From positions 1 through 35,950 of IMG/VR virus record IMGVR_UViG_3300044726_000028: 35,950 bases of DNA. One strand, written 5' to 3'. The position numbers were made by a program, and so were the translations under genes. The notes under the pieces are model-generated. The model was not told where the DNA came from, ran no database searches, and saw only the letters and a list, made by a program, of their open reading frames with translations. The stretch comes from a virus. Shown here one piece after another: positions 1 through 7,252 of this stretch (positions are counted from its first letter, which is position 1; each line of letters opens with the position of its first letter).

Positions 1-1
1 C

Positions 2-1246
2 AACCTCGCCAAGCTACAGGCCGCTAACCTCAAGGACGATGCAGCGATGGCTATGCTGACTGGAGGTGGGGGTGGGGTAGGTGGTGGAGGAGGGGTGGGT
101 TCCACTCAAGGTGGGGGTAGGTTAGGTGGAGGTGGGGGTGGGTTAACCAATATCACTGAAGACAGGATGGCTGCTATCTCCCTGTTCAATCCCAAGCTCG
201 GCACTGCGATCCGTGAATCCATCCAGTCAGGACGCAACAAGTATAAGATGTCGGACGATGGGCAGAGGGTGCTCAACATCGATACCATGCAGTATGAGGA
301 TGTGACTCCACCTCGCCAGAAGCAGGAGGATATCGTCATAGGTGGTAACACGTACAAGATGCGGCTATCTGACTACGATGCCTACCTCAAGGCTCAGGAT
401 GAGGGCTGGGGGCAGGAGTTCCTCGAGAAACTTGGTCGTGCTCCTACTACTGGAGGTCGTCCCGGTGGTCGTGCTACCAGCGAAGGAGGTGATCAACGTC
501 CAGTATCAGTGGAGGAGATGGGCTACGAGAAGACCAGACGCACAGTCGAGGAATCCAAGAAGGGTGAAGCCAACGCAGCTACCCGTGCTTCGTACATCGC
601 TACTGCTTCCGAGGCTCCGAGCATTATCTCTGATGCATCTGCACTCAAGGATATAGCGAAGACTCATCCACAGGTCTTCGGCATGCTACAGAAACCCGGT
701 CTAGTCCATGCATTCTTCGGGCTGATACAGGAAGGCGTGCAGACTCCCGGTGGATCGATCAACGTACCCGGCTTGGATGCTGCTGCTCGTAAGATATTCG
801 GTACTCAGGGAGACCTCGATGCTGCGGTAATCGCTGGCAGGTTCCTCGCAAGTATGGAGCTGGGTGCAGCTAAGTCCATGCTGAAAGGGCAGGGAGCTGT
901 CTCGGACATGGAACGCAGGATCGTCAAGGATATCAATGGCTCGATCAAGGACTCTGCTGTATCGCTCATGGCTAAGGCTGACTTCGTGATCGCTCGGGCC
1001 AACTTCGATATCGAGAGACGTGAACTGTACACTGAGTGGGAGGATGCTCATCCTAACAAGTCCATCGACAGGTTCGAGATATCGCCAGAGTACAAGACGC
1101 TGGTACGTGCATACAACAACGAGATGAGGGGGATCGGTGACAAGTATCTGCCGAATGAGCCATCTCGTGGAGCAACTACCAAGCAGCCAGCCAAGCCACG
1201 CGGAGCCAGTCCGATGAGCAATATGTACAATGAATTAGGAGGCTGA
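2..1246 (+). CDS. Gly-rich probable virion protein, 5'-truncated
   Basis: The reading frame is open from base 2, so the gene starts outside the window; the first ATG inside it (47) is not convincing as a start. Early in the visible part are runs of glycine (bases 62-145), then a mostly helical, charged protein of about 380 residues with low-complexity linkers (around residues 135-150 and at the C-terminus). No enzymatic motif is visible. It ends one base before the transglycosylase ATG and carries that gene's ribosome site (AGGAGG) in its last codons, so the two are translated together. Position before a virion transglycosylase suggests an internal virion protein; this is inference from neighbourhood only. 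Confidence 0.7.
   Translation, partial: NLAKLQAANLKDDAAMAMLTGGGGGVGGGGGVGSTQGGGRLGGGGGGLTNITEDRMAAISLFNPKLGTAIRESIQSGRNKYKMSDDGQRVLNIDTMQYEDVTPPRQKQEDIVIGGNTYKMRLSDYDAYLKAQDEGWGQEFLEKLGRAPTTGGRPGGRATSEGGDQRPVSVEEMGYEKTRRTVEESKKGEANAATRASYIATASEAPSIISDASALKDIAKTHPQVFGMLQKPGLVHAFFGLIQEGVQTPGGSINVPGLDAAARKIFGTQGDLDAAVIAGRFLASMELGAAKSMLKGQGAVSDMERRIVKDINGSIKDSAVSLMAKADFVIARANFDIERRELYTEWEDAHPNKSIDRFEISPEYKTLVRAYNNEMRGIGDKYLPNEPSRGATTKQPAKPRGASPMSNMYNELGG
62..145 (+). repeat. G-rich tract (GGTGGAGGTGGGGGT-type)
   Basis: Repeated GGGGG-T units on the coding strand encode the poly-Gly runs of the truncated virion protein. The repeated runs of three to five G could form G-quadruplexes in ssDNA or mRNA, and invite length change by slippage. 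Confidence 0.6.
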
Positions 1247-1247
1247 C

Positions 1248-2597
1248 ATGACACCTGAAGACCTCAAGAAGCTATCCAAGGAACAGAAGAACGGGATGCG
1301 TATGGCACGGAAGGCTGCACTCGAGGCTGGCGTACCACCTGAGCTATTCGGTGCGATCATCCTCAAGGAAAGCGGGGGAATCCATCCCAAGGACTACTCA
1401 TCCGGTGCTATCGGTAGCGCACAGGTCAGGAAGGCTGCGATCCGTGACGTGAACAAGGCACTCGGCAAGGAGCTTGATCCACACGATCCATACCAGAATA
1501 TGCTAATTGGTGCTCACCTACTGAAGCAAAAGCTCAACGAGTTCGATGGTGATCCAGAGAAGGCGACATTGGCCTACCGATGGGGAGCCAAGGCAGTAAA
1601 AGAGGGACGAATCCCCACTACCGATCCGAACTATACCAAGGACATTGACGCACTCATTGGTGGGTTCCAGCCATATGAAGGATACTCCTCTAAGGAACAG
1701 GGTGAGAAGATACGCGCCAAAGGTTTTGCTGGCTTAGACTTACCTTCTCAGATGATGATACTAGACACACACAATGGCCCAACTAAATCAGACTCTGACC
1801 GGGTAGAAGCTGCTGCCACTGGAGCTGCCATCGGAGCTGGAACCAGTATTGGACTACGCAGATTAGGCTTCGACCAGCCTCCACGTGGAACCACATCAGG
1901 CAGGGCAACACAGGTAGCTGGTGAGCTGGAGAGGTTGAGAGCTAAGGCAGCAGAGCCACTACCAGAGTCAGGAGGTCGCACCCCATACAACGAGGCAATG
2001 GAGGGCAACATCACCCCGGATGAGAGGAAGACTACCTCGGGACAGGCGAGGAGGGCAGTGTTCAACAGGAACGTAGCGGATGAGGCTCGTGAAGCTCGTG
2101 GCCTCAAGCAGCTCAGTGAGTTCGATGGTAGGCGCATAGCTGGGGCAACTGATACCGGGATAGCCATACCGGGGACGCTCATGGAGGAACTGAAGGCTGA
2201 GAAGGCAAGGGCAGCTCGGACAGACAAGCTACTCGCAGACAATCAGGCTATCTCCAACAAGGAACGTGAGCTGGCTGGTGCTATCAGGTCGGACACGCCA
2301 TCCACTCTCGCTCGGGCAGGTCACGCACTGGGCCATTGGCTACCTCAAGGTCTAGGTGGTGTCGGTACAGTGATGAGCGCAGACAAGGCCATGAAGCTAT
2401 GGGAGGCAGGTGATCGCAGTCAGGCAGTGGTCAACGCACTCGAGGCAGCATTCGGCGCAGTCAGCATGGTTCCACATCCGGTCGCTCGTGTGGTCGGTGG
2501 TATAGGTGAGGCTGGGATGGGTGGGATCGACTACCTGATGGATAAGTACAAGGAGCCTAAGCCAGTGGAAGAGTCAGCTCTGGGTGGGATGCAGTAA
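1248..2597 (+). CDS. Virion-associated lytic transglycosylase (SLT domain)
   Basis: 449 residues. The first ~125 residues look like a soluble lytic transglycosylase (goose-lysozyme-like) fold: Glu41 in LKESGG is the expected catalytic acid, SGAIGSAQV (52-60) matches the G-x-x-Q turn of the family, and AYRWG (109-113) corresponds to the usual AYN-G motif. Such domains cleave the glycan strand of peptidoglycan, and in phages they usually open the cell wall during DNA entry. The remaining ~320 residues are Ala/Arg/Glu-rich and hydrophobic near residues 355-420, unlike a free endolysin, which argues for a virion-borne enzyme. The start is set by AGGAGG 4 bases upstream. Last plus-strand gene of the structural block at this end. 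Confidence 0.85.
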   Translation: MTPEDLKKLSKEQKNGMRMARKAALEAGVPPELFGAIILKESGGIHPKDYSSGAIGSAQVRKAAIRDVNKALGKELDPHDPYQNMLIGAHLLKQKLNEFDGDPEKATLAYRWGAKAVKEGRIPTTDPNYTKDIDALIGGFQPYEGYSSKEQGEKIRAKGFAGLDLPSQMMILDTHNGPTKSDSDRVEAAATGAAIGAGTSIGLRRLGFDQPPRGTTSGRATQVAGELERLRAKAAEPLPESGGRTPYNEAMEGNITPDERKTTSGQARRAVFNRNVADEAREARGLKQLSEFDGRRIAGATDTGIAIPGTLMEELKAEKARAARTDKLLADNQAISNKERELAGAIRSDTPSTLARAGHALGHWLPQGLGGVGTVMSADKAMKLWEAGDRSQAVVNALEAAFGAVSMVPHPVARVVGGIGEAGMGGIDYLMDKYKEPKPVEESALGGMQ

Positions 2598-2603
2598 GAG
2601 AAA

Positions 2604-2636
2604 AGGGACGAGTCCTCACGAACAAGTCCCTGATCT
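2604..2636 (-). terminator. Hairpin terminator between convergent operons
   Basis: AGGGAC and GTCCCT pair around an inner CTCG hairpin. Read on the minus strand the arm runs into TCCCTTTTC, so it should terminate the leftward operon (6812 to 2770). It lies 7 bases past the transglycosylase stop and may also serve that transcript. It is one copy of the dispersed AGGGA-N4-TCCCT family. The rest of 2637-2769 contains no gene I can support. Confidence 0.6.
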
Positions 2637-2769
2637 GGCTGGTAGCGATGGACTGAACATCACTTCCGAGTGCTAACTAGATCAATGCGACCACCGTGCA
2701 GGGTAGGTGTTACTGAACCAGAGAGCTATGCAATCACTTATAGGAGCCACTGCAAGATTGGATTATACA

Positions 2770-2904
2770 TCAATCCAAGTATCCCAGCCAGTACAACACA
2801 ATCATAGCAGTCAGGGCGATGTTGAGGCCCAGCAGGAAGTAGCATACCCTCCTGAACATGCGGTCATCCCAGAACGGGGAGCGATCCCTATATCTTCGTC
2901 TCAT
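2770..2904 (-). CDS. Small membrane protein (44 aa)
   Basis: Starts inside the last codons of the YbcO-like gene. An Arg-rich N-terminus (about 20 residues) is followed by one hydrophobic helix (YFLLGLNIALTAMIVLYWLG), as expected for a single-pass inner-membrane protein with the N-terminus inside. A GGAGAG lies somewhat far upstream of this ATG; an internal ATG at residue 16 is an alternative start. Last gene of the leftward operon. No family recognised. Confidence 0.5.
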   Translation of the reverse strand: MRRRYRDRSPFWDDRMFRRVCYFLLGLNIALTAMIVLYWLGYLD

Positions 2905-3238
2905 CCACAACAAGATACTCTCCTTCGATCAATGCCCTGATGGTCTTACGGTAGGCCATATCCCAGAGCTCTATCTTCTCCTGCCGACTCAGCTTAGTCC
3001 CGTAGTCGATGTCATAGTGACAGTGAAAGCAGAGGGCTGCAAGGCATGCGTCACTGGATTTGTGGCACATACCTCGACCATCCCGGCTCTGGTTGCTGTG
3101 CGATGCCTGAGTCGATCCAGATAGGCCACAGATCATGCAGGGCAGGGTGGCTACAGCTCGTCTCAGCTTCTCACTCTTGAAGCCAATGTCCTTGGGTATC
3201 ACTGGCCTCTCGTGGTATCCATTGATCTCCTCGGTCAT
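2888..3238 (-). CDS. YbcO/DUF1364-like HNH-type putative nuclease
   Basis: 116 residues. A CxxC knuckle (PCMICG), a central SHSNQ histidine, and CFHCHYDID with further Cys/His match the layout of the lambdoid YbcO (DUF1364) proteins, small zinc proteins of the HNH/His-Me-finger type often found near recombination genes. I place the start at 3238 because its ATG overlaps the TGA of the preceding gene (ATGA); the open frame extends upstream, but that stretch is an out-of-frame shadow with biased composition. Biochemical role unproven. Confidence 0.65.
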   Translation of the reverse strand: MTEEINGYHERPVIPKDIGFKSEKLRRAVATLPCMICGLSGSTQASHSNQSRDGRGMCHKSSDACLAALCFHCHYDIDYGTKLSRQEKIELWDMAYRKTIRALIEGEYLVVDETKI

Positions 3239-3537
3239 CTGCCTCGCTCCTCTCCGTCTATCTGTCCGAGTGCCTTGATCACAGCATCTCCCGCTACACC
3301 CACATCTGCCATAACTGTCTTGCCCAGCGCATCGATGATAGTCCTGTCGAAGTGGGGGGACTCGGCACATGGCACACTATGAATTCCCCAATCCTGCTTC
3401 GGATCATGTACCGGAGCATCCCTGAGCATGCACACATACCTCTCGTTGATGCACATCTTATCCAACTTCTCGTTGATCTCCCGGAGCGCAGTCAACATCT
3501 CCAATTGGAATCTCTCAGTGGCATCCATGTCAGTCAT
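3235..3537 (-). CDS. Hypothetical protein (100 aa)
   Basis: A predicted short coiled coil (residues 5-30) precedes a polar region with two cysteines; no known domain seen. It is coupled to the next gene by an ATGA overlap. The start has only a weak TTGGG upstream. The 167 bases between it and the next gene hold no protein I trust; a 16-codon frame (MTGARVV...) is present there but too short to call. Confidence 0.55.
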   Translation of the reverse strand: MTDMDATERFQLEMLTALREINEKLDKMCINERYVCMLRDAPVHDPKQDWGIHSVPCAESPHFDRTIIDALGKTVMADVGVAGDAVIKALGQIDGEERGR

Positions 3538-3704
3538 CCCAAGTATCGTTCATTTTCATCTCCTATTGATAATGGCTCTCATCTGGAGCCGTGGATACCG
3601 AATTTCGTGATGTGAATGTAATCAGTCACTTAGTTAGGGTTGTCCACGGGGCCGATACAACACGTGCTCCAGTCATTCCAGAAGTGACATCCGTATTCTC
3701 ATTC

Positions 3705-4034
3705 TCATCTGACATTCCGGTCAGTAGTCCTGTTGCTGGCCTCGAGACTGCGCCAGATGTCTATCCTAGCCTGTGCTGCCACTAGCTGCCAGTGTAGCAG
3801 CTCCTCCTGCTCTATCGCTGCCTTGATGCCCTCGAGGTTCACCAGATAGTCAGGATGGGCGTAGGCTGCATTCTCACGGTCAGCTATGGTCTTAGCCTCA
3901 CTCTCATTGAATAGACGAGCCTTGAGTGCCTTACGAAATTCACTAAGATATACCCTCTCGCTCTTGGCCTTGGCGTACAGCTTGGCATGCTTGAGGATGA
4001 AGTCTACTGCTATGTTGGGATCGATGGTCTCCAT
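3705..4034 (-). CDS. Conserved phage protein of unknown function (109 aa)
   Basis: Helical, charged protein starting METIDPNIAVDF and containing EEELLHWQLVAAQARID...WRSLEASNR near its end. I recognise this as a family recurring in phages of Proteobacteria, always uncharacterised. It starts at a TAATG overlap with the upstream gene. Length (about 110 residues) is normal for the family. Function unknown. Confidence 0.7.
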   Translation of the reverse strand: METIDPNIAVDFILKHAKLYAKAKSERVYLSEFRKALKARLFNESEAKTIADRENAAYAHPDYLVNLEGIKAAIEQEELLHWQLVAAQARIDIWRSLEASNRTTDRNVR

Positions 4035-4225
4035 TACTTACACGCCTCCAGTCCAAGTAGTGTATGCTGCAACGCAGCATAGATCGACAGTCCATTGAAG
4101 TCACGCAGCTCCATGTCGGATAGCTTCATCCTGACTGCATCAATCAGTAGCTCCAGCTCCTCAGGTGTCTCGATCACTATGTAGGCCGGGTTGAATCTAT
4201 CTGTATCCTGTTGAACTCTCATCAC
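4034..4225 (-). CDS. Hypothetical protein (63 aa)
   Basis: Acidic, probably helical small protein. Overlaps the genes on both sides by short TAATG/ATGATG junctions, which supports it being translated. No motif recognised. Confidence 0.6.
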   Translation of the reverse strand: MMRVQQDTDRFNPAYIVIETPEELELLIDAVRMKLSDMELRDFNGLSIYAALQHTLLGLEACK

Positions 4226-4587
4226 TTCCTCACCAGATAGGTTACGCCATCGAAGTCCACCTCATTCAGCACACGCCTGAGAGCCTCCTCCATATTGTCA
4301 GTGTCAGGCATCCCATGCTCCAGTACGGCAGCTACCGCAGGATGTACGTCCTTCATCTCCCTCAGGAACTTCTTCAGCAGTCTGGGCAGTGAGTCCTTCT
4401 GCACGACAGCAGTCCCATCAGTCCACTCGCGGCTCTTGGCATATCCCTGTGTCATCAGGCTCTTCAGCGTCTCAAGCTCGTGGCCCTGCTTGTCCTCGGC
4501 TACCAGATACATCAGCCTGTCGATCACGTCCCGGCTATTGAATAGAGGCAGGATGTTGCTTATCACCATGTTCTCGACCTTCATCAT
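4222..4587 (-). CDS. Paralogue family protein A (ends FDGVTYLVRK)
   Basis: 121 residues. Its C-terminus (VDFDGVTYLVRK) and the segment DRLMYLVAEDKQGHELETL match two other genes in the window: 4584-4961 (VPFDGANYLVRS) next door and 7253-7609 (LDFAGTTYFVHK) on the other strand. The ending resembles a small beta hairpin closing a domain. Function unknown; the chain with its neighbours has ATGA overlaps, so expression is joint. Confidence 0.65.
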   Translation of the reverse strand: MMKVENMVISNILPLFNSRDVIDRLMYLVAEDKQGHELETLKSLMTQGYAKSREWTDGTAVVQKDSLPRLLKKFLREMKDVHPAVAAVLEHGMPDTDNMEEALRRVLNEVDFDGVTYLVRK

Positions 4588-4961
4588 GACCTCACCAAGT
4601 AGTTAGCACCATCGAACGGAACAACGAAGCAGCCATCACGGAACTCCTTGATCGCAGCATCATAGTGGAATGTCATGTGATTGAAGGGCCACGGCACGTC
4701 ACCGGGGAACTCCTTGTTGACATCATGCTCCTCGTCAATGAACCGCCTCACGTAATCATCGAAGGTATCCTCCCTCAGCATCACCACTGGCACACCTTGC
4801 TCCCAGCTCAGGCTCGTCTGCATCAGTCTCCTGATCTCCGAGAGTGCCTTGAACTCCAGCAACCTGCCATCAGCCAGCTCTGCCAGCCTCTCGTCCACCT
4901 CCTTGTAAGGGATGATCTTATCCTCACTGTTGAACTTCCACCCTGCACTATTCACCGACAT
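4584..4961 (-). CDS. Paralogue family protein B (ends FDGANYLVRS)
   Basis: 125 residues from the ATG at 4961, chosen because GGGAG lies 6 bases upstream; the frame is open a little further. It shares the C-terminal FDGxxYLVR signature with the gene at 4222 and with the plus-strand gene at 7253. It overlaps the preceding gene by 14 bases. No enzymatic motif. Confidence 0.6.
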   Translation of the reverse strand: MSVNSAGWKFNSEDKIIPYKEVDERLAELADGRLLEFKALSEIRRLMQTSLSWEQGVPVVMLREDTFDDYVRRFIDEEHDVNKEFPGDVPWPFNHMTFHYDAAIKEFRDGCFVVPFDGANYLVRS

Positions 4962-5211
4962 ACCATTCTCCCGGTTCACCACGGTTCCCCAGTCTCCACT
5001 GAGTCACAATGTCCTTCATTAACTGGTCACGACGACCGCTCACTGCACTGCTGTTGAGGTAGGTCTTCAGCCACATCCTACCTGCCAGCCCCTTCCGCTT
5101 GTTACGTTCAGCTATAAGCCACCTGACCTCGCACCTGTGACGCTTCCTCTCGATAGCCTCATAGTCCACTGGCTCAATAGCATCCCTGCTTATGCACCAC
5201 ACGCCACTCAT
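4948..5211 (-). CDS. Hypothetical basic protein, possibly DUF7696-like
   Basis: 87 residues from the ATG at 5211, which overlaps the stop of the preceding membrane protein (ATGA). The core (HRCEVRWLIAERNKRKG... then RRDQLMKDIVTQWRLGN) is Arg/Trp-rich and resembles the DUF7696 pattern of short phage proteins (CEVR at the front, QW near the end). Resemblance by eye only. Confidence 0.5.
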   Translation of the reverse strand: MSGVWCISRDAIEPVDYEAIERKRHRCEVRWLIAERNKRKGLAGRMWLKTYLNSSAVSGRRDQLMKDIVTQWRLGNRGEPGEWYVGE

Positions 5212-5315
5212 AGTCCACTGGGCCACCTGAATGCCAGCCCGATCACGATCCCGAGGGCCAGCATAGCCACGAGTGCTATCCCTAAGCTGATGTCCTCAAT
5301 CATTCCGTCCTTCAT
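5208..5315 (-). CDS. Small membrane protein (35 aa)
   Basis: A short acidic N-terminus is followed by one hydrophobic helix (ISLGIALVAMLALGIVIGLA). The start at 5315 has GGAGGTGA upstream and overlaps the stop of the previous small gene (ATGA). The frame is open upstream but that part lacks protein character. One of several tiny membrane proteins in tandem here. Confidence 0.6.
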   Translation of the reverse strand: MKDGMIEDISLGIALVAMLALGIVIGLAFRWPSGL

Positions 5316-5410
5316 CTGCACATCACCTCCAATGGGTTCATCCAGCCTACGCCTACGCCACACATGAACAGCAGCACCAGCTTGATGATGAACCAGTCTG
5401 CATCTCTCAT
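5312..5410 (-). CDS. Small membrane protein (32 aa)
   Basis: Starts MRDADWFIIKLVLLFMCGVG: a short N-terminus then one membrane helix. Overlaps the zinc-ribbon gene upstream and the 35-residue gene downstream, each by ATGA. The double coupling is the main support for so short a gene. Confidence 0.5.
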   Translation of the reverse strand: MRDADWFIIKLVLLFMCGVGVGWMNPLEVMCR

Positions 5411-5595
5411 ATCCTGCTCCATCCACACTTGGGACACTTCCAGCAGCCTATGAGCTTGCCGGGGCCACCTCGGGATACAGTCACCACCTCCTTGCTGCCG
5501 ATGAAGTCCGGTATCCCTGTGAGCGTCTGCTGGATAGCTACCCCTCGCTTCAGCTCTACGTCACACTTGGTACACCTCAAAGCTTCCTCTCCCAT
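5407..5595 (-). CDS. Zinc-ribbon protein (62 aa)
   Basis: Contains CTKC near the N-terminus and CWKCPKCGW near the C-terminus, a four-cysteine zinc ribbon. Start at 5595 chosen because GGGAGGG sits just upstream; an ATG five codons earlier lies inside the previous gene. Probably binds nucleic acid or protein; no specific family recognised. Confidence 0.6.
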   Translation of the reverse strand: MGEEALRCTKCDVELKRGVAIQQTLTGIPDFIGSKEVVTVSRGGPGKLIGCWKCPKCGWSRI

Positions 5596-5768
5596 ACTAC
5601 CCTCCCGCATCCGTTAGCCACTGCATCGTGTATCTTGGTGTCATCATGGAGATCGTCACCACACTCGTACTGCTGCTTGAACTGCCTCGGGGCATTGGCC
5701 TCATCCAGCCTGACTATCAGGAACAGGATGAACAGGGCCAGCGCACATAGTCCATAACGCTTAACCAT
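5577..5768 (-). CDS. Membrane-anchored or secreted small protein (63 aa)
   Basis: A Lys/Arg start followed by a hydrophobic stretch (LCALALFILFLIV) then a polar domain with two cysteines. This is a signal anchor or signal peptide, placing the C-terminal ~35 residues in the periplasm. With the tiny membrane genes beside it, a role in lysis or superinfection exclusion is possible but not shown. Confidence 0.55.
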   Translation of the reverse strand: MVKRYGLCALALFILFLIVRLDEANAPRQFKQQYECGDDLHDDTKIHDAVANGCGRVVWERKL

Positions 5769-5940
5769 GCTCTCCCTCCCGAGTCTTCCACCACTTCCAG
5801 CCCTCGACCAACAGCACTCCCATGATCACCAGCCACATGATGGTGATGAAGCCTATCCCTATCACCTTGAGGGTAGGCAGCATGGCATCGATCAGCTCCA
5901 TGACATCCTCGATACCCTCGACCTCGATCAGTATCTTCAT
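5761..5940 (-). CDS. Small membrane protein (59 aa)
   Basis: An acidic N-terminal region (MKILIEVEGIEDVMELIDAM) precedes one hydrophobic helix (VIGIGFITIMWLVIMGVLLV) and a short basic/Trp tail (GWKWWK). The start overlaps the HTH gene stop (ATGA) and the end overlaps the next ATG. Fits a single-pass membrane protein. Confidence 0.6.
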   Translation of the reverse strand: MKILIEVEGIEDVMELIDAMLPTLKVIGIGFITIMWLVIMGVLLVEGWKWWKTREGEHG

Positions 5941-6218
5941 GTCTTCAGCCTCTCATACAGGGGCGAGTCCTTGGGGATCGGTGGCTCGACCTGCTTGAAC
6001 CCATAGATGTCATTCACCCTCGCTATCTGGACGACATGAGCATGCTGGCACTTAGGGCATATTATGGGAACTCTATAGGAAGCTGATCCCCTCTTCAGCG
6101 CACTGCCAATTCCACCTACTGTGACACCATGCAACCTAGCTGCCTGAGCCATTGACATACCCATTGCGACATCCTCTAACGCTTGCTTCATTGCTACAGT
6201 CTGCACCCTGCCTCTCAT
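5937..6218 (-). CDS. HTH plus CxxC small DNA-binding protein
   Basis: 93 residues. Residues 10-42 (ALEDVAMGMSMAQAARLHGV then VGGIGSALKR) have the pattern of a Psq/resolvase-type helix-turn-helix that senses site sequence; CPKC follows at residues ~54-57. AAGGAGAT lies 5 bases before the ATG. An operator-like half site (TATACG) lies 25 bases upstream. Likely a small regulator or nucleic-acid-binding protein. Confidence 0.6.
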   Translation of the reverse strand: MRGRVQTVAMKQALEDVAMGMSMAQAARLHGVTVGGIGSALKRGSASYRVPIICPKCQHAHVVQIARVNDIYGFKQVEPPIPKDSPLYERLKT

Positions 6219-6261
6219 CGCTATCTCCTTGATTCTAACGTATAAATATTACTGATGATTG

Positions 6262-6302
6262 GAGCCATCTACTATGGCTCCCCAGTAAAGGGACGCGTCC
6301 CT
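6262..6302 (-). terminator. Two hairpins closing the 6304-6812 gene pair
   Basis: The first hairpin is the perfect palindrome AGGGACGCGTCCCT (6289-6302), directly after the stop at 6304 when read leftward. It is followed by TTTACT and an 8-bp stem GGAGCCAT/ATGGCTCC with a 5-base loop (6261-6281). The T tract is short, so termination may be partial and the downstream leftward genes may be read through. Confidence 0.55.
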
Positions 6303-6303
6303 A

Positions 6304-6564
6304 TTAGCTGGCCTCATCGAATGCTGTCAGCTCCATCTCTGCATCCTCAATGCTGCCCTCCTCATCGAAGTCCTTGAGTGCTTGCTTGGCCTCCTTCAAT
6401 GCCTCCCGAGTGTCCTTGCCTCGCTCCTCGCCCTCATTGTCAGCCTTACAGTTCTCCAGATGCTCCACGAGGTCAGCTCTCTCCTGCTTGGCCTCCTCAA
6501 GGGCCATCTCCAATGCAATACGCTGTTCCTTCATGTCATCCAGCTCATCTTGTCCAGTGCTCAT
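6304..6564 (-). CDS. Acidic coiled-coil protein (86 aa)
   Basis: Very rich in Glu, Lys, Ala and Leu; residues 8-70 look like an extended coiled coil. Start at 6564 has GGGAGG just upstream and overlaps the preceding stop (ATGA); the open frame continues far upstream but only as a shadow of that gene. Function unknown. Confidence 0.6.
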   Translation of the reverse strand: MSTGQDELDDMKEQRIALEMALEEAKQERADLVEHLENCKADNEGEERGKDTREALKEAKQALKDFDEEGSIEDAEMELTAFDEAS

Positions 6565-6812
6565 GCTGTCCTCCCTAGTGACTCGTACATCCTCTGCCTC
6601 GTGACCATCTTGCCATTGAGCTTGTAGTAGGCTGCGACCGTATCCTTGCCCCTCCTCGTCACGAAGGCATGCTTGATCTCGTACACATTGCCATTGAAGG
6701 TCACGCTGCCCCGTGCCTGTATCGACTTGTACCTGTCTGATGCCATAGCTACCGCTTGCTCCAGTGCGAACAGCAGTGCGTGTTGCTGTGATTCCCATTG
6801 CGACTTGCTCAT
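6561..6812 (-). CDS. Hypothetical protein, divergent paralogue of 6973-7209
   Basis: 83 residues ending YKLNGKMVTRQRMYESLGRTA. The plus-strand gene at 6973 ends FKVAGKRVSRKAAYELLA, so the last ~20 residues match in pattern (G-K-x-V-[ST]-R-x-x-x-Y-E). The two are divergently transcribed from one control region with an operator on each side. First gene of the leftward operon. Confidence 0.65.
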   Translation of the reverse strand: MSKSQWESQQHALLFALEQAVAMASDRYKSIQARGSVTFNGNVYEIKHAFVTRRGKDTVAAYYKLNGKMVTRQRMYESLGRTA

Positions 6813-6828
6813 GTGTGGCTCCTAGTGG

Positions 6829-6847
6829 TTGGTATCAGTCATACCAA
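6829..6847 (-). repeat. Inverted repeat in the leader of the leftward operon
   Basis: TTGGTAT and ATACCAA are separated by 5 bases, just downstream of the leftward promoter. It can fold as a 7-bp RNA hairpin before the first gene, or act as a protein site. No other copy noticed. Confidence 0.5.
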
Positions 6848-6853
6848 GATCAC

Positions 6854-6881
6854 ATTGTATACGACTCTCCGAATAAAGCAA
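6854..6881 (-). promoter_or_regulatory. Leftward promoter with TATTCG-N6-CGTATA operator
   Basis: On the minus strand TTGCTT, 16 bases, TACAAT. The spacer and -10 hold the inverted repeat at 6858-6875 (half sites TATTCG and CGTATA, spacer GAGAGT). It faces the 6812 gene. Confidence 0.65.
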
Positions 6882-6904
6882 GTGATATTTATGCTAAATA
6901 ATTG

Positions 6905-6933
6905 TTGACAGATTATTCGGATGTCCGTATGAT
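6905..6933 (+). promoter_or_regulatory. Rightward promoter with TATTCG-N6-CGTATG operator
   Basis: TTGACA, 17 bases, TATGAT. The operator is at 6914-6931 with spacer GATGTC. It is followed by CCTGT and CACTCAAC, a leader motif shared with the promoters at 7828 and 22316. It drives the operon beginning at 6973. Confidence 0.75.
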
Positions 6934-6972
6934 CCGTCCTGTAGTATCACTCAACCAACGAAAGGTAATGAC

Positions 6973-7209
6973 ATGAAGACATTGACAGAAGCACAGAGGG
7001 AACTTTCTAGATTGAGCTACGAAGCATCTGTGGCTATGGACAAGGGCGAAGAAGCATCGATGACCAAAGAGATAGCTGGTCACCAGTTCACAGTCTCCTA
7101 CCATGTTGTGAACCGTGAGTGCTACGACAATCTGCCTACCCCGACAGTGATGTTCAAGGTAGCTGGCAAGAGAGTGTCTCGTAAGGCTGCATACGAGTTG
7201 CTGGCTTAA
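6973..7209 (+). CDS. Hypothetical protein, paralogue of 6561-6812
   Basis: 78 residues; N-terminal helix then a C-terminal G-K-R-V-S-R-K-x-x-Y-E motif shared with the divergent neighbour. GAAAGG precedes the ATG. First gene of the operon driven by the promoter at 6905; function unknown. Confidence 0.65.
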   Translation: MKTLTEAQRELSRLSYEASVAMDKGEEASMTKEIAGHQFTVSYHVVNRECYDNLPTPTVMFKVAGKRVSRKAAYELLA

Positions 7210-7217
7210 TCAACCAA

Positions 7218-7237
7218 GGCCCTGCTCAGGTGGGGCC
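7218..7237 (+). repeat. Intercistronic hairpin of the GGCCC family
   Basis: GGCCC/GGGCC stem with a 10-base loop, lying between a stop codon and the AAGGAG of the next gene. There is no T tract, so it is more likely an mRNA processing or stability element than a terminator. Related hairpins occur at 8711, 8926 and 9327. Confidence 0.5.
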
Positions 7238-7252
7238 ATCAAGGAGACTCAC

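Noticed and set aside
1748-2242. 164-codon minus-strand frame
   Set aside because: Antisense to the transglycosylase C-terminal region; Ser/Ala/Pro-rich shadow.
2637-2769. Possible tRNA or small RNA after the transglycosylase
   Set aside because: TGGTTCAG-like and short stems seen, but no cloverleaf could be drawn; only a weak TATAAT on the minus strand.
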